This document shows positions 7,945 through 15,872 of a DNA stretch of 40,179 nt, one piece after another. The stretch lies in assembly GCA_019424865.1 (NCBI GenBank), contig JAHYYS010000013.1, forward strand, positions 1 to 40,179, read 5' to 3'. This DNA comes from a bacterium. GTDB taxonomy: Bacteria > Bacillota > Clostridia > Oscillospirales > Oscillospiraceae. Under the pieces are notes generated by a model. It saw only the letters and a list, made by a program, of their open reading frames with translations. It did no database searches and was not told the origin of the DNA. Numbering within the stretch: the first letter of the stretch is position 1; each line of letters starts with the position of its first letter. Made by a program: the position numbers and the translations under genes.

Positions 7945-9030
7945 TTATTTTAAAACAGGTGCCTGCCTCACCCCGGCAAGCGCCTGGGAAAACGCGACGC
8001 GATCCTGAAGTCTGGAGAAGCACGGAAATAAAATACAGTCCGCCGCCGCCTTTGCCGGGATGACCGGAACAGCCGGGAAACAGACATTCAGAACGCTCAA
8101 AATCAGGCCGCTGATCACGCATTGCAGCGCTGTCACCATGCCATAGCAGGCAGATTCCCGATGCATGTCAACTCCGGCTTGGGACGCATCTGTATGGTGG
8201 GCGGAAAACCCAATGAGCCCGGAGAGCAAGCAGGAAAACATGGTGCCCAGCCAGATCCATATCAGCATGGGCAAAGAGAAAAAAGCCCCGCAGAACATAA
8301 AGTAAGAAAAAATTGCCAGGCCGGCCAAAAGGCTTGCGGCGGATGCCAAAAAATATCGGCAGAGTGACAGTCCGATGCGCAGGGAATCCAGTACGGGGTG
8401 ATAATGCGATCCGGCATTGTTATCTATATAGATGGTTGAAACAGGGATCTCGACCATCGGGATATGGTGCCGTTTGCAATAGAGAAGCATATTGGTTTCG
8501 TATTCGTATCTGCCCCCGGAAATGCCGGCAAATGCTGCCAGGCAGGAAGCCGGGATAGCCCGCAGCCCAGTCTGGGTGTCCCGGATTGAAATTCCGCACA
8601 GGCGATTCAGAAGAAAGGTCATGGTGCGGTTTCCGCTTTTGCTCCTGGCCGGCACCTGGGAACCGGAAAAGTCCCGACCGCCTAAAATCAGCGCTTGGGG
8701 GCGCTGAAGCAGCTGGCAGGCGCAGCGGAGGGCATCCTGTCCGCTGTGCTGTCCGTCTCCGTCCACGGTGACAACCCCGGCATCTGTCCAGCCCTGGGTC
8801 AGGAAGGAAAGGAATCCCCTCTTCAACGCCTCCCCCTTTCCGCTGTTGTGCGGCAGATGGATTATCTCGCAGCCCAGCGGCATCAGTTCGTCAAAATATG
8901 GACGGCAGTCCGGCCTGCTGCCGTCATCCACCACAATGATGTGGCGGAACCCGGACATCCGCAGATCTTCCACCGTGGAAATCAGCCTTTCATCCGGATT
9001 ATAGGAGGGGATCAGTGCGCAAACATTCAT
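7945..9030 (-). CDS. GT2 glycosyltransferase (DPM1-like) with GtrA-like membrane tail
   Basis: A 361-residue membrane glycosyltransferase. The N-terminal ~210 residues are a GT-A fold of the dolichyl-phosphate-mannose-synthase type: CALIPSYNPDERL, VVDDGS, HNSGKGEALKRGF, VDGDGQH (metal/nucleotide site) and RDTQTGLRAIP. After SHYHPVLDSLRI come four hydrophobic segments (about residues 235-345) arranged as in GtrA-type flippases. Such fusions are thought to load a sugar on polyprenyl phosphate and help present it at the outer face for wall or teichoic-acid decoration. The ATG at 9030 has GGAGTG upstream; an earlier in-frame start would add 26 unsupported residues. It is a single gene, convergent with the tctC-like gene. 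The acceptor is unknown. Confidence 0.85.
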   Translation of the reverse strand: MNVCALIPSYNPDERLISTVEDLRMSGFRHIIVVDDGSRPDCRPYFDELMPLGCEIIHLPHNSGKGEALKRGFLSFLTQGWTDAGVVTVDGDGQHSGQDALRCACQLLQRPQALILGGRDFSGSQVPARSKSGNRTMTFLLNRLCGISIRDTQTGLRAIPASCLAAFAGISGGRYEYETNMLLYCKRHHIPMVEIPVSTIYIDNNAGSHYHPVLDSLRIGLSLCRYFLASAASLLAGLAIFSYFMFCGAFFSLPMLIWIWLGTMFSCLLSGLIGFSAHHTDASQAGVDMHRESACYGMVTALQCVISGLILSVLNVCFPAVPVIPAKAAADCILFPCFSRLQDRVAFSQALAGVRQAPVLK

Positions 9031-9470
9031 TTTTTTCACTCCATTCCTGTGTACTCGCTTGGGATGGTCCCAGCATAGTTCATAAAAATGAGAGGCCCGT
9101 GAGAGCAAAATGAGTTTTTTTCATCTTTCTTTTTCACAGGTTCCGTCCGGCTCTTCTGCACAGAGCATGCGGCAGCGCGGGGATCTTGCCCGGCATATAA
9201 GTGCTCTGTTATTTCTGAAGGCGTCATTTTTGGACGGCTCTGATCATCAGCGCGCCGGTGATTCCAAACTGCCGCTCCGCAAAGGACATGGTCCTTCAAA
9301 CCATCTGTACCCTGTTTCTCCCGCCGGACTCTTTTTTGCTCCGCTGAACGCATGGCTTTCCTGCGGACAGGCGTGTACAGGACATCATTTGAATGAGAAA
9401 ACCTCATATTTCTTTCATGCCGCTCTCATCAAACAGGTCTATCCTGATACTCGAAAAGAGCGATGAGCCC
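9031..9470. other. Non-coding or eroded stretch, no convincing gene
   Basis: About 440 bases separate the glycosyltransferase from the broken htrA gene. A minus-strand open frame of ~120 residues (9036-9407) shows no recognisable domain, is rich in Arg/Lys/Ser/Gln and has no clear ribosome site. The promoter for the glycosyltransferase should lie here, but I cannot assign it. It may be decayed coding sequence. Confidence 0.5.
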
Positions 9471-9487
9471 ATTTTCAAATTGAAAAT
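9471..9487 (+). promoter_or_regulatory. Palindrome just ahead of the broken htrA ribosome site
   Basis: ATTTTCAA-A-TTGAAAAT is a perfect inverted repeat with 8-bp arms, placed directly before AGGAGGA and the ATG at 9503. It could be an operator or a short leader hairpin. No confident -10/-35 pair was found upstream. Confidence 0.4.
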
Positions 9488-9502
9488 ACAGGAGGAATCG
9501 CA

Positions 9503-10021
9503 ATGTATCGCGACCAGGAAAATCATACGTTCGATCAGGACGTTTCTCATGCGCTTGTTCCCTACGAGCCGCCTGTTTCAGACAAGTCCCATGTTCAGAA
9601 ACGACACCCATTTCTTTTGCGGGGAGCTGCACTGGCGCTGTGCTTCTGCCTGCTGGGTGCCGGAGCCGGGGCCGGCGCGGTATGGAGCATGTCGGGAGGC
9701 AGTTCCCTCACCGGTCTGCAAGGCGCCGCGGTCACCCCCGTGGTGCTGAACACTGCCGCCAGCGGGAAAACCATGAGCGACGCGGAGATCTATGCCGCGG
9801 CGGTGAACAGCGTGGTGTCCATCAATACCACTTCGCAAGCGGGCATCAATATTTTCGGTCAGCCGGTGCAAGCCGCTTCCAGCGGCTCCGGGTTCATCCT
9901 GAGCAGCGACGGCTATATCCTTTGTGTAAACCGCGCAGCCGACTGTCCTCCCGCGGAATTTCTTGCCCTGCTGCGCTGGACGTACCGTTCTGCGCAGCAA
10001 GCGGGCTGTAACCGGCGCTGA
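9503..10021 (+). pseudogene. Truncated HtrA/DegP-type serine protease
   Basis: The first 140 residues match a membrane-anchored HtrA: a cytoplasmic Tyr/Pro-containing tail (1-39), one membrane segment (40-62), a linker, then DAEIYAAAVNSVVSINTT and SGSGFILSSDGYIL (about 127-140). In intact proteins this is followed at once by the catalytic-His segment (TNxHV). Here the frame instead continues CVNRAADCPPAEF and stops at residue 172. The His, Asp and Ser of the triad and the PDZ domain are all missing (usual length ~400-500). An internal deletion or recombination is the simplest cause; the 3' piece (9923-10021) was not recognised. The ribosome site is intact and a terminator follows. Confidence 0.8.
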
Positions 10022-10040
10022 AAAGCTGTTCAAAATAGAG

Positions 10041-10075
10041 ACGCCGCAAATATTGTCCATTTGCGGCGTTTTTTC
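10041..10075 (+). terminator. Rho-independent terminator after the htrA remnant
   Basis: ACGCCGCAAAT (10041-10051) pairs with ATTTGCGGCGT (10059-10069) and is followed by TTTTTCT. It is 20 bp after the remnant's stop codon and probably served the original full-length gene. Confidence 0.85.
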
Positions 10076-10123
10076 TATCAGACGGCAACAAATTCTGTCC
10101 AAAAAATCCCCCTCAGCACAAAA

Positions 10124-10179
10124 TTTAAGCACTTCTTAAAAATTTTCGCCCTTGCAACTTAATCAGAGTATGCTATGCT
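10124..10179 (+). promoter_or_regulatory. Promoter and candidate operator of the second two-component system
   Basis: TTGCAA (10152-10157), a 16-base spacer and TATGCT (10174-10179) give a plausible sigma-A promoter ~50 bases before the regulator's ATG. Just upstream, TTTAAG-CACTT-CTTAAA (10124-10140) is a perfect inverted repeat and a candidate autoregulatory binding site. Confidence 0.5.
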
Positions 10180-10227
10180 ATAACCAGGAAAATCAGATTG
10201 GATGATACAGAGAGGGGACGCTGTTTG

Positions 10228-10923
10228 ATGTATACTATTTTAATTTGCGACGATGACAAGGACATTGTGTCCGCCCTGGATATTTATTTAACCAGCGAAG
10301 GCTATCAGACTGTCAGGGCCTACAACGGCAAAGAGGCCCTGCGGGCGATGGACACCCATGAAATCCACCTGATCCTGATGGACGTCATGATGCCGGAGCT
10401 GGACGGAATCCGGACCACCGCCAAACTGCGGGAGGGGAGCAACGTGCCCATCATCCTGCTCACTGCCAAGAGTGAGGACGCGGATAAAATTCTGGGGCTG
10501 AACATCGGCGCGGACGACTACATCACAAAGCCCTTCAACCCGCTGGAGGTAATTGCCCGGGTGAAGTCCCAGCTGCGCCGGTATACCAGCCTGGGCGGCG
10601 CGGAAAAGGGGCCGGGACTGATTTCAGTGGGGCCCATCTCCATGGACGACAGCGCCAAGCAGGTGACGGTGGACGGGGAACCGGTGGCGCTGACTCCCAT
10701 TGAATACAACATTCTCAAGCTGCTGCTCTCCCACCCGGGCCAGGTGTTTTCTTCCGCCCAGATCTATGAACAGGTGTGGAACGACCCGGCCTACGGCTCG
10801 GAAAACACGGTGGCCGTCCATATCCGGCACCTGCGGGAAAAAATCGAGATCAACCCCGCTGAGCCCCGCTATCTGAAGGTGGTGTGGGGCCTGGGATATA
10901 AAATCGAAAAGGAGGGAAAATAA
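10228..10923 (+). CDS. OmpR-family response regulator
   Basis: A 231-residue two-component response regulator. The receiver has the acidic triad at D8-D10, phospho-acceptor D52 (LILMDVMMPELDG), Thr79 in LLTAK, and Lys101 in DDYITKPFNP. After a linker comes the winged-helix domain with TPIEYNILKLLLSHPGQVFS, NTVAVHIRHLREKIE and VWGLGYKIEK. The ATG at 10228 follows GAGAGGGGACG. The stop codon directly abuts the GTG of the kinase gene, so the pair is one operon. The sequence does not show what it regulates. The adjacent broken membrane protease would fit an envelope-stress system, but this is only context. Confidence 0.92.
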   Translation: MYTILICDDDKDIVSALDIYLTSEGYQTVRAYNGKEALRAMDTHEIHLILMDVMMPELDGIRTTAKLREGSNVPIILLTAKSEDADKILGLNIGADDYITKPFNPLEVIARVKSQLRRYTSLGGAEKGPGLISVGPISMDDSAKQVTVDGEPVALTPIEYNILKLLLSHPGQVFSSAQIYEQVWNDPAYGSENTVAVHIRHLREKIEINPAEPRYLKVVWGLGYKIEKEGK

Positions 10924-13041
10924 GTGTCCAGATTACAGGCGAGCCCCTGGTTCAAGGGCCTGGCCGCTGTTCTGCTGCTGATTTGCGCCTTTTTTTCCGG
11001 ACTGTTTGCCCTGCGGGTGATGGAAGCGTTTCCCTATTATGCCGCAGAGAGCTGGCAGGAGACAGAGCAGTTTCAGGAGCTTATCTTCCAGTGGGAGAAT
11101 TATGCCGCCCAACTGGTAAGCGATTCTTTGGCCGTGGGCGATCTCCCTCTGGGGACGTATACCAACCAGGATGCTTGGTCGGGCCTTGTGAAACAGTGGG
11201 AGGGCCAGGGAAACAGCTCGTCCATCTGGCCGGAAGAGTCCCTTACCTATGTGGAAACCAAGCAGTATGAACAGGACATTCAACAGCTCAGCCAGCTTCT
11301 GGATCCCTCTCAGACCTGGTTCCGCTTTCAGGTTCTTACCTCTGATGGAATGTGGAACCTGGGCGGAAACCTCGCCCAGGGCGAGGAGCTGGAGCAGGCA
11401 GTAAAGACAGTTTACTACGCCTCTTTTCAGCCGGGCGGCTCACTGTTGGATCTGGGACTGAGCGGATTCCTGTTTGACTCCTCCGAATCTCAGGCCTCCG
11501 GGGAGTCCCAGCTTACCCTGGTTATCGCCTGCGGCGTGCCGGAGGCGGTAAGCGCCGGGATGCAGGACTCCTTTTCCCAGCTGGCCGGCCTGTGGGAAGC
11601 TATGCAGGCCCGCCTGGGGCAGGACGCCACCGGCTGTCTCACTTTGGCGGTCCTGACCCTGCTGTGCCTGTTGGGGCTGCTTTGGTCTGCCGGACACAAA
11701 AAAGGCGTGGCCGAACCCATCCTCTCCTGGCAGGATAAAATCTTTTTTGAGCTCTATCTGGCCGCCATGGCCGCCGCCTGCGTGGGGTTCTTCCTGCTGG
11801 CGCTGGATGCAGGCCATTACGCAGTCAATCTGTATTACTGGTACTGGGGCGCACCTGTTCCCCTGTCCGCCAGCTTTCTTTATGAAATGCTCTTCTCTGC
11901 CGCTGTTGCCGGACTTGTCGCTGCTGCCGCCCTCACTCTGCGTACGCTGACCGCGCGGCTGAAGGCGGGGGCATTGGGCCGGACCTGTCTGATCTGCGTG
12001 GCTGTACAGTGGGTCTGGACCTTCTGCGTCCAGCTTTTGCGCAATCTGGCCCTGATCTGGCGATGGCTGATTCTATTCCCCGTATACCTCGTGGTCAATC
12101 TTTATCTGTGTCAGTGGATCTATATTGGGGGGCAGGGCTTCCTGTTCCTGCTCTATTTGCTGCTCAATGGAGCGCTGCTGCTGGCCGTATGCTGGTGGTC
12201 CCTGTGCCTGCGCCGTCTCCAGGCCGGAGGGCAGGCCATCGCCGGCGGCAACTACAACCGGCGCATCGACACCGCCCATATGCCCCACGACCTGAAGGAG
12301 TGCGGCGAGAACCTGAACAATATCTCGGCGGGCCTGTCCAGCGCGGTGGAGGAAAAAATGAAGAGTGAGCGCTTCAAGGCCGAGCTGATCACCAACGTGT
12401 CCCACGACCTGAAGACCCCCCTTACCTCCATCATCAACTATGTCAATCTCCTGAAAACCACCCAGCAGGCCGACCCCAAGGCGGTGGAATATATCGAGGT
12501 GCTGGACCGCAAGTCCCAGCGTCTGAAAAAACTGACGGAGGACCTGGTGGAGGCCTCCAAGGCCTCCACCGGGGTACTCAGCGTCAACCGGGAGAAGATC
12601 GGCATGGCCCAGCTCATTGATCAGGCCCTGGGAGAGTGGACGGAGAAGCTGGAGGATCGGAAGCTGACCGTGGTGACCGCCCTGCCCGAGGGGGAGACCT
12701 GGGTCTATGCCGACGGGCGGCACCTGTGGCGGGTGATTGACAACCTGCTGTCCAACTGCGCCAAATACGCCATGGAGGGGACCCGGGTATATCTGGACTT
12801 GGAGCGGGGCCACGGACAGGTGACGCTGTCGGTGAAGAATATTTCCCGGGAACCCCTGAACATCCCCCCCGATCGGCTGATGGAGCGCTTTGTCCGGGGC
12901 GAGGAGTCCCGCACCACCGAGGGGTCGGGACTGGGACTCTCCATTGCCCGCAGTCTGACCGAGCTTCAGGGGGGCGAATTCCAGCTGACGGTGGACGGGG
13001 ATCTGTTCAAGGCCTCCGTCACCCTGCCCCAGGGCAATTGA
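10924..13041 (+). CDS. Polytopic sensor histidine kinase
   Basis: A 705-residue kinase partnered with the regulator immediately upstream. After an N-terminal membrane segment (~10-33) there is an extracytoplasmic domain of ~200 residues, then about six further membrane segments (roughly 240-430), an unusually large membrane part for an HK. A HAMP-like linker (GGNYNRRIDTAHM) leads to HisKA with NVSHDLKTPLTSIINY (His494). HATPase motifs are NLLSNCAKYAM and EGSGLGLSIA. The GTG start lies immediately after the regulator's TAA and behind AAGGAGGGAAAATAA. The ligand is unknown. The gene is followed by the 13.1-kb repeats and a terminator. Confidence 0.9.
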   Translation: MSRLQASPWFKGLAAVLLLICAFFSGLFALRVMEAFPYYAAESWQETEQFQELIFQWENYAAQLVSDSLAVGDLPLGTYTNQDAWSGLVKQWEGQGNSSSIWPEESLTYVETKQYEQDIQQLSQLLDPSQTWFRFQVLTSDGMWNLGGNLAQGEELEQAVKTVYYASFQPGGSLLDLGLSGFLFDSSESQASGESQLTLVIACGVPEAVSAGMQDSFSQLAGLWEAMQARLGQDATGCLTLAVLTLLCLLGLLWSAGHKKGVAEPILSWQDKIFFELYLAAMAAACVGFFLLALDAGHYAVNLYYWYWGAPVPLSASFLYEMLFSAAVAGLVAAAALTLRTLTARLKAGALGRTCLICVAVQWVWTFCVQLLRNLALIWRWLILFPVYLVVNLYLCQWIYIGGQGFLFLLYLLLNGALLLAVCWWSLCLRRLQAGGQAIAGGNYNRRIDTAHMPHDLKECGENLNNISAGLSSAVEEKMKSERFKAELITNVSHDLKTPLTSIINYVNLLKTTQQADPKAVEYIEVLDRKSQRLKKLTEDLVEASKASTGVLSVNREKIGMAQLIDQALGEWTEKLEDRKLTVVTALPEGETWVYADGRHLWRVIDNLLSNCAKYAMEGTRVYLDLERGHGQVTLSVKNISREPLNIPPDRLMERFVRGEESRTTEGSGLGLSIARSLTELQGGEFQLTVDGDLFKASVTLPQGN

Positions 13042-13080
13042 GGCCAGGCGCCCTTCCAAGAAATTCGTTCCTTCCGCTGT

Positions 13081-13215
13081 CTGCGGATGACTTCAACTCC
13101 CCGCAGGAGGGCTTTTGAAAAACCGAGGTGCATGTCCCCGGAAATGACGAAATTTTGTTTTATTCCGTCGTCTGCGGATGACGGAACTCCTTGCAGGAGG
13201 GCTTTTTGAAAAGCT
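13081..13215 (+). repeat. Two tandem copies of a ~40-bp intergenic repeat, 91-bp period
   Basis: The copies start at 13081 and 13172. Each reads CTGCGGATGAC, a 2-3 base gap, AACTCC, two bases, GCAGGAGGGCTTTT, GAAAA, then GAGG. In copy 1, CTGCGG can pair with CCGCAG to make a 6-bp hairpin; in copy 2 the same stem forms with two G-U pairs (CTGCGG/TTGCAG). The core also occurs at 838-852. The unit lies in a gap between genes. Function is unknown; it resembles a dispersed REP-like family. Confidence 0.75.
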
Positions 13216-13250
13216 GAGGCGCGGCAGATTTTCATCTGCCGCGCCTCTTT
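13216..13250. terminator. Terminator after the second two-component operon
   Basis: GAGGCGCGGCAGAT (13216-13229) pairs perfectly with ATCTGCCGCGCCTC (13234-13247) around TTTC, followed by TTTTCGCGC and a further T-run. It overlaps the last codons of the convergent yjdF-family gene. Confidence 0.8.
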
Positions 13251-13654
13251 TCGCGCTTTTTTTGCTGCCGCAGGAGAAATTTCCGCTCTTCGGCATTCTG
13301 CCGCCGCTCCCGGCACTGGGCCTGGCGGTTCCGGGCCCGCTGCTCCCGCTGGCGGCCCAGCGCCTGCTGGGCCTTCGTGCCCATCCCGGCGTTCGCTGCG
13401 GCTCTTCTCGCCTCCCGCCGGGCCCGCTTCGGGTTCTTCCGGTCCGGGCCTGACGGCAATGCGTCCGCCTCCGGCCGGCTGAACTGCAGTTGGCGCCATC
13501 CCCGCTGAAGCCACTGGTAAATCTGGGCGTCGGTGGGCTGGGCGCCAAAGGTCACCTTGGCCGCCTGATACCCCGCCCCGTCCCAGCGCTCCGCAATGCC
13601 CACCCAGAAGGGCGGCTGAAACAGCACGGTAAAGCTGCTCCTGCTTCGGTCCAT
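13232..13654 (-). CDS. yjdF: YjdF-family protein (DUF2992)
   Basis: A 140-residue soluble protein of the YjdF/DUF2992 family. Recognisable parts are FTVLFQPPFWVGIAER near the N-terminus, AKVTFGAQPTDAQIYQWL, then a very basic, Gln/Arg-rich tail with GMGTKAQQALGRQREQ and the end QQKKREKRRGR, all in the family order. In Bacillus subtilis the gene is linked to a riboswitch that responds to azaaromatic compounds; the protein's biochemical role is not settled. The ATG at 13654 is preferred because GGGAGG lies eight bases upstream; a longer frame to 13747 would run through the leader structures. It is downstream of the antiporter operon but has its own promoter. Confidence 0.85.
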   Translation of the reverse strand: MDRSRSSFTVLFQPPFWVGIAERWDGAGYQAAKVTFGAQPTDAQIYQWLQRGWRQLQFSRPEADALPSGPDRKNPKRARREARRAAANAGMGTKAQQALGRQREQRARNRQAQCRERRQNAEERKFLLRQQKKREKRRGR

Positions 13655-13768
13655 ATTCAGTTCCTCCCATAACAGAAAATTGGGAGAACGGACGACCCTG
13701 GGAGGGAAGGCTACTGACGGGAGCGCGGCCCGCGCCCGGACTACCAACCGGGCTGTGTTTTTATCTCC
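13655..13768 (-). ncRNA. Structured 5' leader of yjdF, candidate yjdF-type riboswitch
   Basis: The inferred transcript has ~114 leader nucleotides before the ATG. Near the start CCCGG and CCGGG flank TTGGTAGT, followed by a GC hairpin GGGCGCG-GGC-CGCGCTC. At the 3' end GTTCTCCCA (13689-13681) can pair with TGGGAGGAAC (13669-13660), with one bulged base; this hides the GGGAGG ribosome site. Such an arrangement, ahead of a gene family known for a dedicated riboswitch, suggests ligand-controlled translation. I did not match it to the published consensus, so the riboswitch identity is inference. Confidence 0.55.
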
Positions 13769-13774
13769 GGTGCC

Positions 13775-13803
13775 ATTGTACCTTACCCCGCCCGCTTTGT
13801 CAA
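13775..13803 (-). promoter_or_regulatory. Strong sigma-A promoter for yjdF
   Basis: On the minus strand TTGACA (13803-13798), a 17-base spacer and TACAAT (13780-13775) are near consensus. The -35 lies 10 bp after the stop of the last antiporter gene. No terminator separates the two units, so read-through from the antiporter operon is also possible. Confidence 0.8.
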
Positions 13804-13813
13804 AGGCGCGGAC

Positions 13814-15841
13814 TCAGCCCTGCCGCAGAAAGATAAACAAAATGGCAAAGGTCAGCCCCAGCCCGGTGAGGAGCAGGCCGAAGGCGAAGGACTGCAGTAC
13901 CCCCTTCTCCTTCTGGGGGTGGTCGGCGTACAGTCCGAAATGCTGATCGCTGCCCACCTCCTCCAGGCTGGGCCGGGGAACATACTCCTCCCCGGTGAGC
14001 ATCCGGGCCAGGCGCTGCCGCTGTCCGGACAGCCAGCGGCCGGCCCGCGTCCACAGGGCGGGCACGCCCCGCAGCACCAACAGGAATCCGGCCCGGTCCA
14101 CCAGCACCGCCGCCGTAATCAGCACTTTGGTTCCAAACCGCAGCAGAGGGCGGTAGACGCCGTACTCCAGATTCAGCCAGGCGGGAATGGGGTCGGCATA
14201 GTGCCGGCCGCCCCCCGCTTCCCTGGGCATCAGTGCGGTCCGCACCACCAGCAGATAGACCGCCAGTCCAATTGCCAGAGAGACGGCCGCCCCCCGCAGG
14301 TTCACCAGCGAAAAATACTCCACCGGGTGCGCCGGGGCCTCTCCCTGGAAAAAGTGCCGGGCAAAGGCGGCAATCCCGTCCATCCACCGGTTTGGGTTGG
14401 CGCCCAGCAGGGGCATGAGCGCCCCGTAGCACACCAGCACCGCGGCGGAGGCCGGGGCGATATAGCGCCCCTGTTCCCTCCAGGCCGTCACCCGCTGGGG
14501 CTGCCGGTTCTCCTCCAGGAAGATGCAGACAAACAGCTTGAGCATATAGGCCAGCGTCAATCCGCCGGTCAGCAGGAACAGCCACTCCACCGCCGTAAAC
14601 AGCCAGGCCAGCCCGCCCGCCAGATGGATGTATTCCACGATGCTCTCGTGGAGCAGGGTCTTGCTCACATAGCCGTTGAGCAGGGGCAGTCCGGCCAGGC
14701 TGAACATGGGGATCCCCATTACAGCCGCCAGCAGGGGCTTGCCCCGTCCAAAGCCCCGGATGTCATCCAGCCGGAAGGAGTGGGTGCTCAGATGGATTAT
14801 CCCCGCCGCCGGGAAGAGGGCCATTTTGATGAGAGAGTGGTTGACGATGTGCAGCGTGGTGCCGTCCACCGCCAGGGCATTGTGGCTGCCCAGCAGGCAC
14901 TGCATGGCCAGCCCCACGAAAATAAAGCCCAGCTGGGAGACCGAGGAACAGGCCAGCGTCCGCTTCAGATCCACGGAGCACACCGCCAGCACGGCCCCCA
15001 GTACCATGGTCACCGTCCCCACTCCGGCCAGCAGCAGCCCCCAGGTCCCGTTATGGAGAAACAGGGTGGTGGACAGCACCGCCGCCCCATAGATCCCCGT
15101 CTTGGTGATGACCCCGGACAGCAGGGCCGACGCCGGGGCCGGGGCCACCGGATGGGCAGTGGGCAGCCAGATATGCAGGGGGAAGGCCCCCGCCTTGGCC
15201 CCAAAGCCCACCAGCGTCAGCCCTCCGCCCACCCAGATGGGCGTTTGGTCCGGCAGAGCGGCCGCCGCTGCGGCCAGCTGGGAAAACTCCAGGGTGCCCA
15301 GGTAGAAATACAGCACAAACAGCCCCGACAGGGTGACCAGGCCGCCGATCACCGCCACGGCCAGATAGGTCTCCCCCGCCCGCAGCGCCTCCCGCTCCTC
15401 GGTCTGCACCACCATCACATAGGAGGTGAAGGACATGAGTTCAAAAAACACAAAGGTGGTAAAGAGGTCGGCGGACAGGAACACCCCCATCACCGCCCCC
15501 AGAGTCAGCAGCCAGAAGAGGTAATAGCGGTTTCGATTCTGCTCGTGGGCCATATACTCCCGGGACAAAATGGAAGCCGCCAGCCAGCCGGAGGCGGTGA
15601 GCAGGGCCATCAGACTGTGAAAGCCCCCGGAGGTCAGGCTCAGTCCCAGGCCGCACAGGCCGTCCAGCCTCAGCTGAAGCGCCTCCGGCCGGGTCAGGAC
15701 AGCCAAAACCAGCAGCAGCTCCAAACCGGACACCAGCAGGACAAACCGGTCTCTGGCCCGCTCCTGAACCCGGCCAATCAGATAGCTGACGGGGCCGCAC
15801 GCCATGGGGAGCGCCGCCAGCAGCAGCAACAGATGGGACAT
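13814..15841 (-). CDS. NuoL/MrpA-type proton/cation antiporter subunit, long form
   Basis: A 675-residue membrane protein of the complex I/Mrp antiporter family and the last gene of the operon. Family residues expected for ion translocation are present: Glu134 in FVFFELMSFTSY, Lys216 in GFGAKAGAFPLHIWLPTAHP, Lys247 in LSGVITKTGIYG and Lys339 in NHSLIKMALFP. Roughly 14 membrane segments are followed by further segments and a ~100-residue loop with EEYVPRPSLEE before a final membrane helix. Compared with full MrpA it lacks the MbhD/MbhE-like C-terminal part, which here is encoded by separate genes. The ATG at 15841 follows AAAGGAGGT; it starts 31 bp after the preceding gene. Confidence 0.85.
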   Translation of the reverse strand: MSHLLLLLAALPMACGPVSYLIGRVQERARDRFVLLVSGLELLLVLAVLTRPEALQLRLDGLCGLGLSLTSGGFHSLMALLTASGWLAASILSREYMAHEQNRNRYYLFWLLTLGAVMGVFLSADLFTTFVFFELMSFTSYVMVVQTEEREALRAGETYLAVAVIGGLVTLSGLFVLYFYLGTLEFSQLAAAAAALPDQTPIWVGGGLTLVGFGAKAGAFPLHIWLPTAHPVAPAPASALLSGVITKTGIYGAAVLSTTLFLHNGTWGLLLAGVGTVTMVLGAVLAVCSVDLKRTLACSSVSQLGFIFVGLAMQCLLGSHNALAVDGTTLHIVNHSLIKMALFPAAGIIHLSTHSFRLDDIRGFGRGKPLLAAVMGIPMFSLAGLPLLNGYVSKTLLHESIVEYIHLAGGLAWLFTAVEWLFLLTGGLTLAYMLKLFVCIFLEENRQPQRVTAWREQGRYIAPASAAVLVCYGALMPLLGANPNRWMDGIAAFARHFFQGEAPAHPVEYFSLVNLRGAAVSLAIGLAVYLLVVRTALMPREAGGGRHYADPIPAWLNLEYGVYRPLLRFGTKVLITAAVLVDRAGFLLVLRGVPALWTRAGRWLSGQRQRLARMLTGEEYVPRPSLEEVGSDQHFGLYADHPQKEKGVLQSFAFGLLLTGLGLTFAILFIFLRQG

Positions 15842-15872
15842 GCTGTACCTCCTTTCGCGTTTTTCCCTCCCG

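Noticed and set aside
9036..9407. A 123-residue minus-strand frame ahead of the glycosyltransferase
   Set aside because: No recognisable family, no convincing start signal and low-complexity basic composition. It is noted only as a gene-poor stretch.
13081..13215. Possible CRISPR array
   Set aside because: Only two units with one 91-bp period and imperfect repeats; no cas genes and no further spacers.
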